NCBI GenBank assembly: GCA_032768795.1 | Contig: CP136491.1 | Coordinates: 1,984,001-2,048,000 of the forward strand | Length of the DNA: 64,000 bases | Reading direction: 5' to 3' | From: Tremella fuciformis | Taxonomy: Eukaryota > Basidiomycota > Tremellomycetes > Tremellales > Tremellaceae | Shown here: one piece after another, positions 1 to 8,952 of the stretch | How positions within the stretch are numbered: position 1 is the first letter of the stretch | Layout: every line of letters starts with the position of its first letter | Program-made: the position numbers and the translations under genes | Notes under the pieces: model-generated | Database searches by the model: none | Seen by the model: only the letters and a program-made list of their open reading frames with translations | Told to the model about the DNA's origin: nothing

Positions 1-47
1 TTGTGGAGAGGAGAGCGCAGTGCGGTACCGGTCCGTGGTCACGTTAC

Positions 48-183
48 TATGGCGGGCCGGCGGCCTCATATTACTTTCTGAGTGGCGATTTTTACCTTTC
101 CATTCAGACTTGTCTTCACTTCCATTTTTTACGCGTCATATGCATGCTACGGCCCTCAAACCAGCACCAAACGAATCAGTGCA
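48..183. repeat. Left terminal inverted repeat of integrase transposon
   Basis: Imperfect inverted copy of 15300-15434. Shared blocks include TATGRCGGGCC, GGCCTCA, GCGATTTTT, ACGCGT and a long block (about 144-183) centred on ACCASCACCAAWCG. It starts directly after CGTTAC and ends about 60 bp before the proposed start of the integrase gene, so it probably contains that gene's promoter. Confidence 0.75.
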
Positions 184-243
184 TCATTCTACGCGTCGAT
201 AGACCCCAAAAACGCCTCTGGACGACGTGTGGAACGTTGTTAA

Positions 244-1540
244 ATGGTGGGTTGAATGATCGCTCGGGGAACGAACAAAACTGACATTCAAGACCGACAT
301 ATCGTCACTCTCTGACCATGAGATCGCCTGTATCCAGCAGAATGTTGCCCACTATGCCTCCCAGGCCACTCTCTGGGTCGACACGAGCCCCCCACAGCGC
401 GACCAGACCGCTTTACCCCGTCTCATCGCCTCTATCACCTCCCTCATCACGGATCTTCGGGCTGTCGAGATGGCCCTTCCTGCTCAGGTGTTTGTGCCGC
501 TGCACATCCACCTGACACACGTGCAGGACATGCTCAAGGACGCCCAGAGGTCCGCAGACACCCTCTTGGGCAAGAATTCCATGCGGACGGCACATACGCT
601 GGAGTACAGCGGCGTCGCCGGCCGTCCAAGGATCGTCTGCTCAGAGCAGATGATTATCGATCTACATGACCTCGGTATGACCGAAAGACAGCTTGCAAGG
701 CATCTAAACATCTCTCGGGCCACCCTCCAGAGGCGCAAGCATGCCCTGGGCTTGAGCAACAAGCCCCAGGAGGCTTTATTGGACTTGCAGGTGCAGGCGG
801 TGAGCATCACCTTCTGGTCTCCGTCGATCATTACGGGCCACCAAAGCGTTTCTGACTCGCAGGAAGTTGATAGATGTTGGAAAGAGGGCGGTGGAATGGA
901 GGGATATCGTCTGGTCATGGCTGCCTTTGCAAGGAAACGCTTATCGGCCACCAGAGCTCAAATCCGACAGGCCATCCATGACCTGGACTCAGACGAGGCT
1001 AGACGCCGCTTTGCTCAAACGACCACCAGGAGGGTCTACAGCGTCCCATTTGCCAACAGCCTGTGGCATATCGACGGCCATCACAAGCTCATTGACGCCA
1101 AGATCGTCATACACGGCGGGATCGATGGCAAGTCCCGAAAAGTCGTCTTTCTAAAGGCTAGCACAAACAATCGAGCTGCGACGGTCTTTGAGAGCTTCCA
1201 GGCCGCTGTCGAACGCTGTGGGCTGCCCAGCAGAGTCCGCGGAGACTATGGGAAGGAGAATCTTGAGGTCAAAGCGTTCATGGAGGCCAAGCGAGGTAGG
1301 TCTGACGGGCCAAGGCTGGGCTGATTGTTACAGGCCGCGAACATCATGCGTTCATCCAAGGCCCATCTACACGGAACCAGAGGATAGAACGCTTCTGGGT
1401 AGACCTGCAGTGGCGGTGTACATTCCGATATCGCCTGCTCTTCGATCAGTTCAAGGAGAAGGCCATCTTGAGTGTCGACAACCCCTTCGATCTTTGGTGT
1501 CTTCACCTGTGCTACCTCCCAATGCTCAATGCGAGCCTTG
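244..1540 (+). pseudogene. Integrase-core (DDE) transposase, 5' part, interrupted by gypsy
   Basis: This is the first two thirds of a retroviral-type integrase gene of the kind common in basidiomycetes. Proposed exons are 244-246 (ATG only), 293-799, 863-1295 and 1334-1540. The gene continues at 12867-13369. Together the pieces give 1653 nt, or 550 aa, with no frame change at the insertion point. An HTH-like stretch lies near residues 110-150. The catalytic triad is visible: D in WHIDGHHKL, D in RGDYGKEN, and E in NQRIERFW, with 34 residues between the second D and E. It should cut and join transposon DNA in the nucleus. The ATG-only first exon is the least certain point, because no other in-frame ATG precedes residue 60. 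The 38-nt intron 1296-1333 is very short but restores the conserved region. The gene is broken by the gypsy element, so it is probably inactive here. Confidence 0.75.
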
Positions 1541-2108
1541 TGTCACGCCTGGGCTCCCTTGGGTAGTGACAAAGGAGGAACGGAGCAAGAATGTTGGGGC
1601 TGTAACCCAACGAAGTCGTCACTGGCTCGTCGAGCAAGGACACGGACTAGGAGGTTCGACTCCGGCGAGGTCGAACTTGACCGAATGGAATCGGACTGGG
1701 ATGAGGGACTGGGACTGGAGGGGAAGTCACTGGGAGATGTGAAACTGATCCATCGCTGGGGCATCTACGAGAGAGTCGCGGGTTTATATATACAATAGGC
1801 GTTCAGGTGAACGCCACAGGTGTTCGGGTGATTGTTCGTGTGAACAATCAAATACTACTTCTTCTGGAAGGCGTTCATGTGACCAAAGGGGGTCGGGTGA
1901 ACGCTGCTTGCGTTCAGGTGAACGTGGCAGGCATGTCGTCCAAGGCTAGTGTTTGTTCAGGTGAATGGGACCTGTGTTCGAGTGAACACTTGGGTGAACA
2001 GTGATGTCGTGGGTAGATGTCCCAATGATGCGGAGTCGGAGCAAGGCGAAGATTACTTGAAGTTGAGTCGAAGGGCGGAGCAAAGTCGGAGTTTGGTCGT
2101 TCATGACA
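1541..2108 (-). repeat. Gypsy 3' LTR (element orientation)
   Basis: 568 bp with ends TGTCACG...CATGACA on the plus strand. It matches 12294-12861 by eye without differences. It contains a TATA-like stretch near 1783-1795 and a series of GTTCAGGTGAAC-like palindromes between about 1800 and 2000. Confidence 0.95.
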
Positions 2109-2149
2109 GGAGCTCCCCCTCTAAAGGCGAAGTCCTCTGAGCCTGGAGC

Positions 2150-2899
2150 TCAAGTCTTTTGGTGTGCCGAGTTTGGCGGGAAGTGGTGTCGATGGTTGCG
2201 GATATGTTGTCGACGGAATGCTTTGTAGGCCATGGTGTCAAAGATGTTTTCCCATGGTTCCCATGAGTCATGGGCATCGGAGTAGTCCTTCCAGTGGACA
2301 AGGTAGTCATAACCATTGTCTTCACTGATGCGAGAGTCGATGATCCGGTCGATGATGTATTCTTCTTGACCTTGGATCTCGATTTTGGGCGGAGGGTCCT
2401 GCTGTTGATGTTGATGTCCTGGTCGGACAGGCTCGAGCAGGTTGACATGGAAGACGGGGTGGATCGGAAGTGTCGGCGGAAGATCGAGTTTGAATGCAAG
2501 TGGCGAAGATGTTGTGCCAATGATGGTGTAGGGACCCAACATGCGTTGGTCCAACTTGAGAGAAGGTCGGAGCGAAGTGATGTTTCGTCTGTTGAGGAAG
2601 ACTGAGTCGCCAATTTTGAATGTCGGAGTGGAATCTGAGTTGGTGATGGCTTTGGCTCGCTTGTTGAAGTGGCGGACATAGCTGGCCTGTGCCTTCTCAA
2701 GATTGGAGTGTAGCTCCTTGTGGATTTTCTCGAGTGATTGGAGGTGCGAAGTTGCGGCTGGAACCGAAGAAGGTGGTGGAGATGCCGGAGAGAGCGGGTG
2801 GTAACCATAATTTGCTTCGAAGGGACTGTGTTGGGTGGCGGAGTGTGTCGAATTGTTATAGGCAAATTCGGCAATGTCGAGGATTGTTGACCAATTGTC
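2150..2899 (-). pseudogene. Gypsy integrase C-terminal part and chromodomain
   Basis: This is the end of the gypsy pol gene, cut off from the rest by the copia insertion at 2900-2904. The integrase reading resumes as DQDNWSTILDIAEFAYNNS, then shows the conserved HPVFHVNLL segment. It ends in a chromodomain with EYIIDRIIDSR...YLVHWKDY...DSWEPWENI and stops at 2150. Chromodomains of this type direct integration to particular chromatin. The reading frame is uninterrupted within the segment. Confidence 0.85.
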
Positions 2900-2904
2900 C
2901 TGGT

Positions 2905-3222
2905 CGACGGAATCTTAGCTCTGAGGCAATGGGATTCCGGTCACCTGTTGCCCGCTCAGCACTTGCTATGAGTGATGCATTCGGACTTACCTGTTGCCCG
3001 CTCAGCACTTGCTATGAGTGATGAGGAGGGCAACAGGCGGCGGCATTCTACAAGGTCGTCGAGGGTGTCGGCGTTATAAGCGGAGTTATCGTTGGTGGCA
3101 GCTTCTCTGCCTCGTCGAGGGTGAACCTCGTCGAGGCACAACCTCGTCGAGGATCGAGTAGCCTCGACGAGGTTACTCGAAGATGAGTCAAGCTCATGTG
3201 AGCGTACCACCTATTTCCGTCG
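2905..3222 (-). repeat. Copia 3' LTR
   Basis: 318 bp, CGACGG...CCGTCG. It contains a direct repeat of about 35 bp (ACCTGTTGCCCGCTCAGC...) and several CCTCGTCGAGG palindromes. Same sequence as 7632-7949, and as the solo copy at 44527-44844 apart from at least one base. Confidence 0.95.
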
Positions 3223-3241
3223 CCTCCCCTCGCGAGCATGT

Positions 3242-6200
3242 CTATTGACTCATCTGCCCTCCTTCTCCTTGTCTTTCCAATCCCAGTAACTGCCGGAGCT
3301 GTCTTGTCTTCTCGGCCGAAAGGGTCTTGGTCAGGATGTCGGCTCGATTGCTGTCCGTTGGTGTGTATTTGAGCTCAAGCAGACCACCAGCTTGATGCTC
3401 TCGTATCCACTGGGCTCGCATGTCGAATGCTTTGTTCAACTTGAACCCGTGTTGATGTTTGGCCAGTTGAATGGCCCCATTGTTGTCGTTGTAGATGGGC
3501 ACTGCTCCATCTGGGCCTAGGTCGAGGTCGTTCAACAGTTGCCTGAGCCATATTGCCTCTTTGCCCGCTTCTGTCGATGCAAGGAGCTCTGCCTGTGTCG
3601 TCGACAGTGCGACTGTCGGTTGTCGCCTGCTTTTCCATGATACGATGCCTCCGTAGGTGTTGAAGATATAGCCAGTTGTTGATCGGCGTGTATCGAGACA
3701 TCCACCCCAGTCTGCGTCCGCCCATCCCAACAGTGCTCGTCTCCCTCCATGAGCATCGAAGGTGAGAGCAAGATCCGAGGTTCCTCGAAGATACCTCAGT
3801 AGGTGCTTTGCGGCCCTCCAATGCGCGAGTGACCATTTGCTTATGAAGCGACACAGCAGTGAGGCTGCGTAGGCGATGTCGGGTCGGGTGATAGTGGCGA
3901 TATAGAGGATTGACCCGGCGAGTGCAGGAAACGGTTTGTCTCGAGCCTCCTCGACCTCCTTTGGCGTAGCCTCGACGAGCTTTGCGTCTGGCAAGATTGT
4001 CTTGCAGGCTTTCCCGGTTTCACCGAAGCGTTGAAGAACTGCCTCGATGTAGTGCTCTTGTGATAGGTACATCTTCTTGTTTGGCCTGTCTCGGTAGATG
4101 TTGATACCGAGGAAGTATGAGACCGGTCCTTGATCCTTGCACTCAAGTTCCTTGTCGATTCTCCGCTTGATCTCGTCGATTGTTGATCGATCGTTGCCGG
4201 CGATGAGCATGTCGTCAACATGGACTGAGATCATGCACCGCTTGTGTCCTTGTCGCAGCGAGTAGATGCATGGGTCCGCTAGGGTCGGTTTGAAGCCTAG
4301 CTCCCGTAGGAACTCGTCGAGGCGTTTGTTGAACAAGTGCGGTGATTGTCGGAGACCGTATAATGACTTCCGGAGGTGCAGGACGTGATCGGCAGCGATG
4401 TCGCTACCTTCTGGTGGCTCGATGAAGATGTCCTTGTCGATATTGGCCTTGAGGAATGCGCCGATGATGTCGATTTGGTCGCATTCCCAGTCGAGGTAGT
4501 TAACGATGGTGAGGAATAGGCGGAATGAAGACTTGTGGGTGACCGATGCAAAGAGTTCGTCGAAATCCCGTCCTGAGACTTGTTGGAACCCTCTCACGAC
4601 GAATCTAGCCTTGTATTGGCTTGCTTTGCCCGTGTCCCCGTCGATTTTGCGGGTGAAGACCCATTTGCCTGTAAGGGTGCGGTGGTTCTCTCTGGGGACT
4701 TTCTCCCACACTCCGTATTTCTCCATCTTTGTCATCTCCTCGTCCATGGCCCTGTTCCACTCCTCCCAGTCTGCAGCTCGACGAGCTTCGGTGTATGACT
4801 GAGGGTTGGTGAGTGACTGGGCTGATAACGCGTGCTCGATGGCTACTCGGTTATAGTCCATGTCGATGTCGTGCAGAGGGTGATGACTGGGCTCTTGACC
4901 TGCTAGTCTCCCGGACCGTCTTGGTTCATCTGCATCGGCCTCTATGGGCTGGTTTAGCCGACGATCTGGATCCTCTGGTCCGTCGTCGGGGTTCGGTTCT
5001 GGGCTCGGTGCATCCTCTCGAATGTATTCGTTGGCCCAGCCTCTCCCTTGCCTTGGCACGGCTTGGGGAGGTATGTCGTCCATCTCTTCCCTTTGTTCCT
5101 CTTCTTCTGGTGCCTCCCCTGCCTCGACTATCTCGTTCAGCTCGATTGATGTATCGTCATCCTCGTCGAGGCTCGTCGATGCTTGTCGAGGTTCAGGTTG
5201 AGGCGGCTCCAGAATCCGTCGCGGTTCATCTGAACGTGGCGTTGTCTTCTTGCCCGTGATGAATGTAACGTCTCGACTTGCGATGACCCTGTTGGTTTGG
5301 GTCAACACCTTGTAGCCCCAGCTCCCTTCTGTGTATCCCAGCAGTCGACCGCATTGACCCCGCTCGTCGAGCTTTGATGCGGGGCTCACAACTCGATAGA
5401 TGCAGTGTTGGCCAAATGGCTGCATTCCTTCATATCGTATGTCAATGTCGTGATGTGGTCGAAAGAGAGCGACAGGGATTTTTCCTTGGGAGTCTGGTAG
5501 CCTGTTTCTGGTGAAGACTACATATCGTAATGCGTCGACCCAGAATTGACTTGACAGGTTCGAGTCCGCGAGACATGTGCGGATGTCATTGAGGATGGTG
5601 AGATGGACGCGCTCGACTCGACTGTTTTGATTGTGTGCGTCGGTCGGCGTGAGGGTATGCTCAATTCCCTTGCTTTTACACCAGTGGCTGAATTCCTTGC
5701 TCGTGAACTCGCCTCCTTGGTCTGAGCGGATGGTCTTGACCGTTCGATCAAGCTGATTCTCTGCCAACTTGATGTAGTCTTGTAGTGCTTCGGCTGCATC
5801 CGACTTCTTCTTGATTGGTATAGCTTGCACAAATTTGCTATGGTCGTCGTAGCAGGTGAGGAAGTATTGGAAGCCTTCTCTCGACTGGACGGTCGCTGGT
5901 CCCCATAGATCGACTGATACCTCGACGAGGGGTTTGCCGGCTCGACGCGGGTTAGGTAGAGATGCCGAGCGCGTTGCCTTCCCTTTCAGGCAATCCATGC
6001 ATTCGACTCTCCGAAACAATCCCGTCCACTTGGCGCCTAGCTTCCCCTCTTTCCCGAGCTCCCAGACCTTCCTCATGTTCGAGTGACCTAGGCGCTTGTG
6101 CCAGGTGAGGAGGCGGTTGTCTTCGGCTTCAGTGTTTTCTCTTGCCTGAAGTGCTCGGTGAATGCGCGAGGTGGTGCGTACCGGTGTGTCGTCTACAACC

Positions 6201-7534
6201 CATAGGTTGCCGAGCTTCTTGCCCCGGAGGATGACCTTTCCTTTCTCGACCAATGTAGCCGAGTCGCTCGAGAAGCGCCAATGGGTCCCTGTGTATGGAC
6301 CGAGGCGCTGTGTTGAGAGGAGGTTGTGCGAGAATGATGGAACGTAGAGGGCGTTGTTGTACCATACGTTGTTGAAGGTGAGGCGGCCGGAGTGTGTAGC
6401 TTCGACAATCGATCCGTCTCCAATTTGGATCTTGACGGCCTTGTCGAGTTTGGTGAGATGTGAGAGAAGGTGCTTGTCCTTGATGAATGGACTGGTGGCA
6501 CCGCTGTCGATGATGATGGAGGTGGATGGGAGGTTGTCGTTGGCGTGTAATGCAATCTCCGTCGCATAATAGCCTTCCTCCTTTGTCTCCCTCGACGAGC
6601 CTCTCTTGTTCTCACTCGATGAGTCATCCCCTGACTCCATCTGCTCTCTTGCCTTCTTCGCTTGTCCTCCCTGCTTCCTTCCCTTGGCTGCTTCCCTGGC
6701 CGACCTTTGCTCCTGGATGTGCTTCGGCACTCCAATCACTTTCCAGCACTCATCTGTGGAGTGCCTCCCCTGATCCGGATGGTGGATGCATCTCTTGCTT
6801 GCCGGTTTCTGCAGAGATTTGCTGAGCATCCCCATCTCGTTTACGCTCTCGCCCTTTTGTTGACGTCTGCGATGTTCATCGGCGACCCTATCGATAACCT
6901 CGTCGAGGTGGATCTTGTTCGACGAGGTCCCTGAGTAGAAGGTCGATGCGAGGAGGCCGTATGAGGACGGTAGGCGACGGATGGCGGCGTATGCGCCAAT
7001 CTGGTTGGCGAATTGCTCAAGGGTGAGCTTGGAAGTGATGGCGGAGGAGGTGATTTCGGCCAGTTGCGACCGGATAGCTGTGAGATGAGGTTCGGGGTCC
7101 TCATTCTCTGGGATGGTCTCGCCAAATATCGATGACCATAATTCGGCTAGGCGAGATCCGTTGTCGGCCCCATATGTGGTGACCAGATGATCGTAGAGCC
7201 CCTTCGGTTGAGGATTCTCGAAGTCGATCAGGTTCGAGGGAAGCTTGTTTTGGACAGTCTCTGTCAGACTGCCGTAGAGAGTGGAGAGGGCGGTGGACTG
7301 CTCCTTCTCATGCTCGTATAGAGCAACTGCTCTCTTTGATGTCTCGGCTGCTGTCGCCGGACTTGACACTGGATATCGAGCCTCGACGAGTGCCCGAATC
7401 GCTGACGCGTCCTTGGTGATGTGGGGTACGAGACCGGCGGATCCGAGGACGACTCGAATCTCGCGCACCCACTGGGCGTAGTTGTCGCGCCCGTTGAGCT
7501 TGCGCTCCTCTTTCACCGTCTGCACAGATGGCAT
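3242..7534 (-). CDS. Copia gag-pol polyprotein
   Basis: One uninterrupted ORF of 1430 codons holds the whole Ty1/copia order. Gag is at residues 1 to about 330 (with a His/Cys cluster CIHHPDQGRHSTDEC in place of a clean CCHC knuckle). Protease has DSGAT near residue 342. The integrase zinc finger has HKRLGH and CMDCLKGK, and its core has VDLWGP, IRSDQGGEF and VERVHLT. Reverse transcriptase has DIIGAFLKA and SVHVDDMLIAG (VHVDD in place of the usual YVDD). RNase H has GWADADWGG and STTQAELLA. A single gag-pol frame is normal for copia. Acidic linkers lie between integrase and RT. No lesion is visible, so the product is probably functional. Confidence 0.95.
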   Translation of the reverse strand: MPSVQTVKEERKLNGRDNYAQWVREIRVVLGSAGLVPHITKDASAIRALVEARYPVSSPATAAETSKRAVALYEHEKEQSTALSTLYGSLTETVQNKLPSNLIDFENPQPKGLYDHLVTTYGADNGSRLAELWSSIFGETIPENEDPEPHLTAIRSQLAEITSSAITSKLTLEQFANQIGAYAAIRRLPSSYGLLASTFYSGTSSNKIHLDEVIDRVADEHRRRQQKGESVNEMGMLSKSLQKPASKRCIHHPDQGRHSTDECWKVIGVPKHIQEQRSAREAAKGRKQGGQAKKAREQMESGDDSSSENKRGSSRETKEEGYYATEIALHANDNLPSTSIIIDSGATSPFIKDKHLLSHLTKLDKAVKIQIGDGSIVEATHSGRLTFNNVWYNNALYVPSFSHNLLSTQRLGPYTGTHWRFSSDSATLVEKGKVILRGKKLGNLWVVDDTPVRTTSRIHRALQARENTEAEDNRLLTWHKRLGHSNMRKVWELGKEGKLGAKWTGLFRRVECMDCLKGKATRSASLPNPRRAGKPLVEVSVDLWGPATVQSREGFQYFLTCYDDHSKFVQAIPIKKKSDAAEALQDYIKLAENQLDRTVKTIRSDQGGEFTSKEFSHWCKSKGIEHTLTPTDAHNQNSRVERVHLTILNDIRTCLADSNLSSQFWVDALRYVVFTRNRLPDSQGKIPVALFRPHHDIDIRYEGMQPFGQHCIYRVVSPASKLDERGQCGRLLGYTEGSWGYKVLTQTNRVIASRDVTFITGKKTTPRSDEPRRILEPPQPEPRQASTSLDEDDDTSIELNEIVEAGEAPEEEEQREEMDDIPPQAVPRQGRGWANEYIREDAPSPEPNPDDGPEDPDRRLNQPIEADADEPRRSGRLAGQEPSHHPLHDIDMDYNRVAIEHALSAQSLTNPQSYTEARRAADWEEWNRAMDEEMTKMEKYGVWEKVPRENHRTLTGKWVFTRKIDGDTGKASQYKARFVVRGFQQVSGRDFDELFASVTHKSSFRLFLTIVNYLDWECDQIDIIGAFLKANIDKDIFIEPPEGSDIAADHVLHLRKSLYGLRQSPHLFNKRLDEFLRELGFKPTLADPCIYSLRQGHKRCMISVHVDDMLIAGNDRSTIDEIKRRIDKELECKDQGPVSYFLGINIYRDRPNKKMYLSQEHYIEAVLQRFGETGKACKTILPDAKLVEATPKEVEEARDKPFPALAGSILYIATITRPDIAYAASLLCRFISKWSLAHWRAAKHLLRYLRGTSDLALTFDAHGGRRALLGWADADWGGCLDTRRSTTGYIFNTYGGIVSWKSRRQPTVALSTTQAELLASTEAGKEAIWLRQLLNDLDLGPDGAVPIYNDNNGAIQLAKHQHGFKLNKAFDMRAQWIREHQAGGLLELKYTPTDSNRADILTKTLSAEKTRQLRQLLGLERQGEGGQMSQ

Positions 7535-7631
7535 GACGGAGGACCACTTCGAGGCTGGCGGTGCGTAGGCAAGGTCGACGAGTTTGTTGACGCGTTCTAT
7601 CTACCGCGACTTGTCGAAGGAGACGTTACCA

Positions 7632-7949
7632 CGACGGAATCTTAGCTCTGAGGCAATGGGATTCCGGTCACCTGTTGCCCGCTCAGCACTTGCTATGAGT
7701 GATGCATTCGGACTTACCTGTTGCCCGCTCAGCACTTGCTATGAGTGATGAGGAGGGCAACAGGCGGCGGCATTCTACAAGGTCGTCGAGGGTGTCGGCG
7801 TTATAAGCGGAGTTATCGTTGGTGGCAGCTTCTCTGCCTCGTCGAGGGTGAACCTCGTCGAGGCACAACCTCGTCGAGGATCGAGTAGCCTCGACGAGGT
7901 TACTCGAAGATGAGTCAAGCTCATGTGAGCGTACCACCTATTTCCGTCG
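7632..7949 (-). repeat. Copia 5' LTR
   Basis: 318 bp, matching 2905-3222. The gag-pol ATG lies 97 nt downstream of it in the element's orientation. Confidence 0.95.
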
Positions 7950-7954
7950 CTGGT

Positions 7955-8829
7955 TGTGGTTGCAATAGGTGCGGAGATATGTTTCCAAGACTTGGTTGAC
8001 TCGTTCGGTCTGGCCATCGGATTGCGGGTGGAAGGCGGTCGAGAAGTTCGGTGTGATGCCAAGACCATTGACAAATGCTCGCCAGAATTGGGAGTTGAAG
8101 ATTGCTCCTCGGTCGGAGACAATGTCGGAGGGTATGCCATGAAGTCGAACAATGTTTTGGCGGAAGAGTGAAGCGAGGTGCGGGGAATCGAATCCTTGTT
8201 CTTGATAAGGGACAAAGTGGGCTTGTTTTGTGAATCGGTCGACGAAGACCATGATTGAGTCGAAGTTGTTCGATTTTGGGAGTTTGACAATGGCGTCCAT
8301 GGAGATTGACTGCCAAGGTCGGGTCGGAATTGGAAGAGGCTGGAGTGGTCCATACGGTTTGTGTCGAGGTGTTTTGTTTCGTGCACAGGTATGACAACCG
8401 TTGACGTAGGTGTTGACGAATGATCGAAGACCAGGGAAGTAATAGTGTCGGGAAGCAAGGTCATAGGTTTTTGCCTGTCCTAGGTGACCTGCAGTTGGAG
8501 CATTGTGAACTTGATGAAGAATGTCGAGGCGGAGTTGGTGATTATCGGGAACATAGACTAGATTGGCGAAGTGGATAACTCCGTTGTCGATGGAGTATGA
8601 CGGAAGTTTGGTTGCAATTGAAGTTGGCGGAGTAAGACGATTTCCCAGATAGGGTCGGATTTGGCGGAGATGAGGGTCGACAAGTTGGAGTTGGCGGATG
8701 CGATCGATGATGGTCGAAGTGATTGCTGAAGATTGTGAAGTTTGACGTTTGCGGTTGGTGGCTCCAATGACAAGTTGACCTGGTTTCAGGAGAGTGTGTG
8801 GAGGTGCTTCAGCAGCTCTACTCCCCCCC
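7955..8829 (-). pseudogene. Gypsy integrase, zinc finger and catalytic core
   Basis: In this frame the zinc-binding HHCC region is visible (CHTCARNK near 8380-8400). It is followed by the core: D in FVDRFTKQAHF, D in IVSDRGAIFNS, and E in GQTERVNQ. The reading ends at YCNHNQ where the copia element is inserted. At its upstream end (about 8823-8830) the frame is offset from the RNase H frame by a run of eight G, where seven would keep the frame open. Confidence 0.85.
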
Positions 8830-8952
8830 CTGAAGGTCTTGACGTCTCGTCAAGGCATCGGGCTTGCCCATTTTGGTGCCAGGCCGGTAGTGAATCTTGA
8901 AGTCGAAGTTGGCGAGAAGTTCTGCCCACTGTGCTTGTCGGCGATTAAGCAC

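Larger units (their letters stand above)
2905..7949 (-). mobile_element. Ty1/copia retrotransposon with non-canonical LTR ends, inserted in gypsy
   Basis: Two 318-bp LTRs, identical by eye, flank one long gag-pol ORF. CTGGT is duplicated on both sides (2900-2904, 7950-7954), and joining the gypsy sequence across one CTGGT restores its integrase reading. The LTR ends are CGACGG...CCGTCG, an inverted repeat without the usual TG...CA. On the minus strand TGGTAACGTCTCC directly follows the 5' LTR (primer-binding site, tRNA not identified) and GAGGGGAGG directly precedes the 3' LTR (purine tract). Both confirm the boundaries. With an intact ORF and matching LTRs it may be active. Confidence 0.95.

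Noticed and set aside
2101..2874. 257-codon minus-strand ORF in gypsy
   Set aside because: Out-of-frame shadow of the integrase C-terminus and chromodomain.
3125..3175. CRISPR-like array of CTCGTCGAGG repeats
   Set aside because: Units are short, palindromic and irregularly spaced within an LTR of a fungal retrotransposon.
8823..8830. Run of eight G as a programmed frameshift site
   Set aside because: An unrelated TGA lies just upstream and no downstream structure was evident; slippage or error is simpler.
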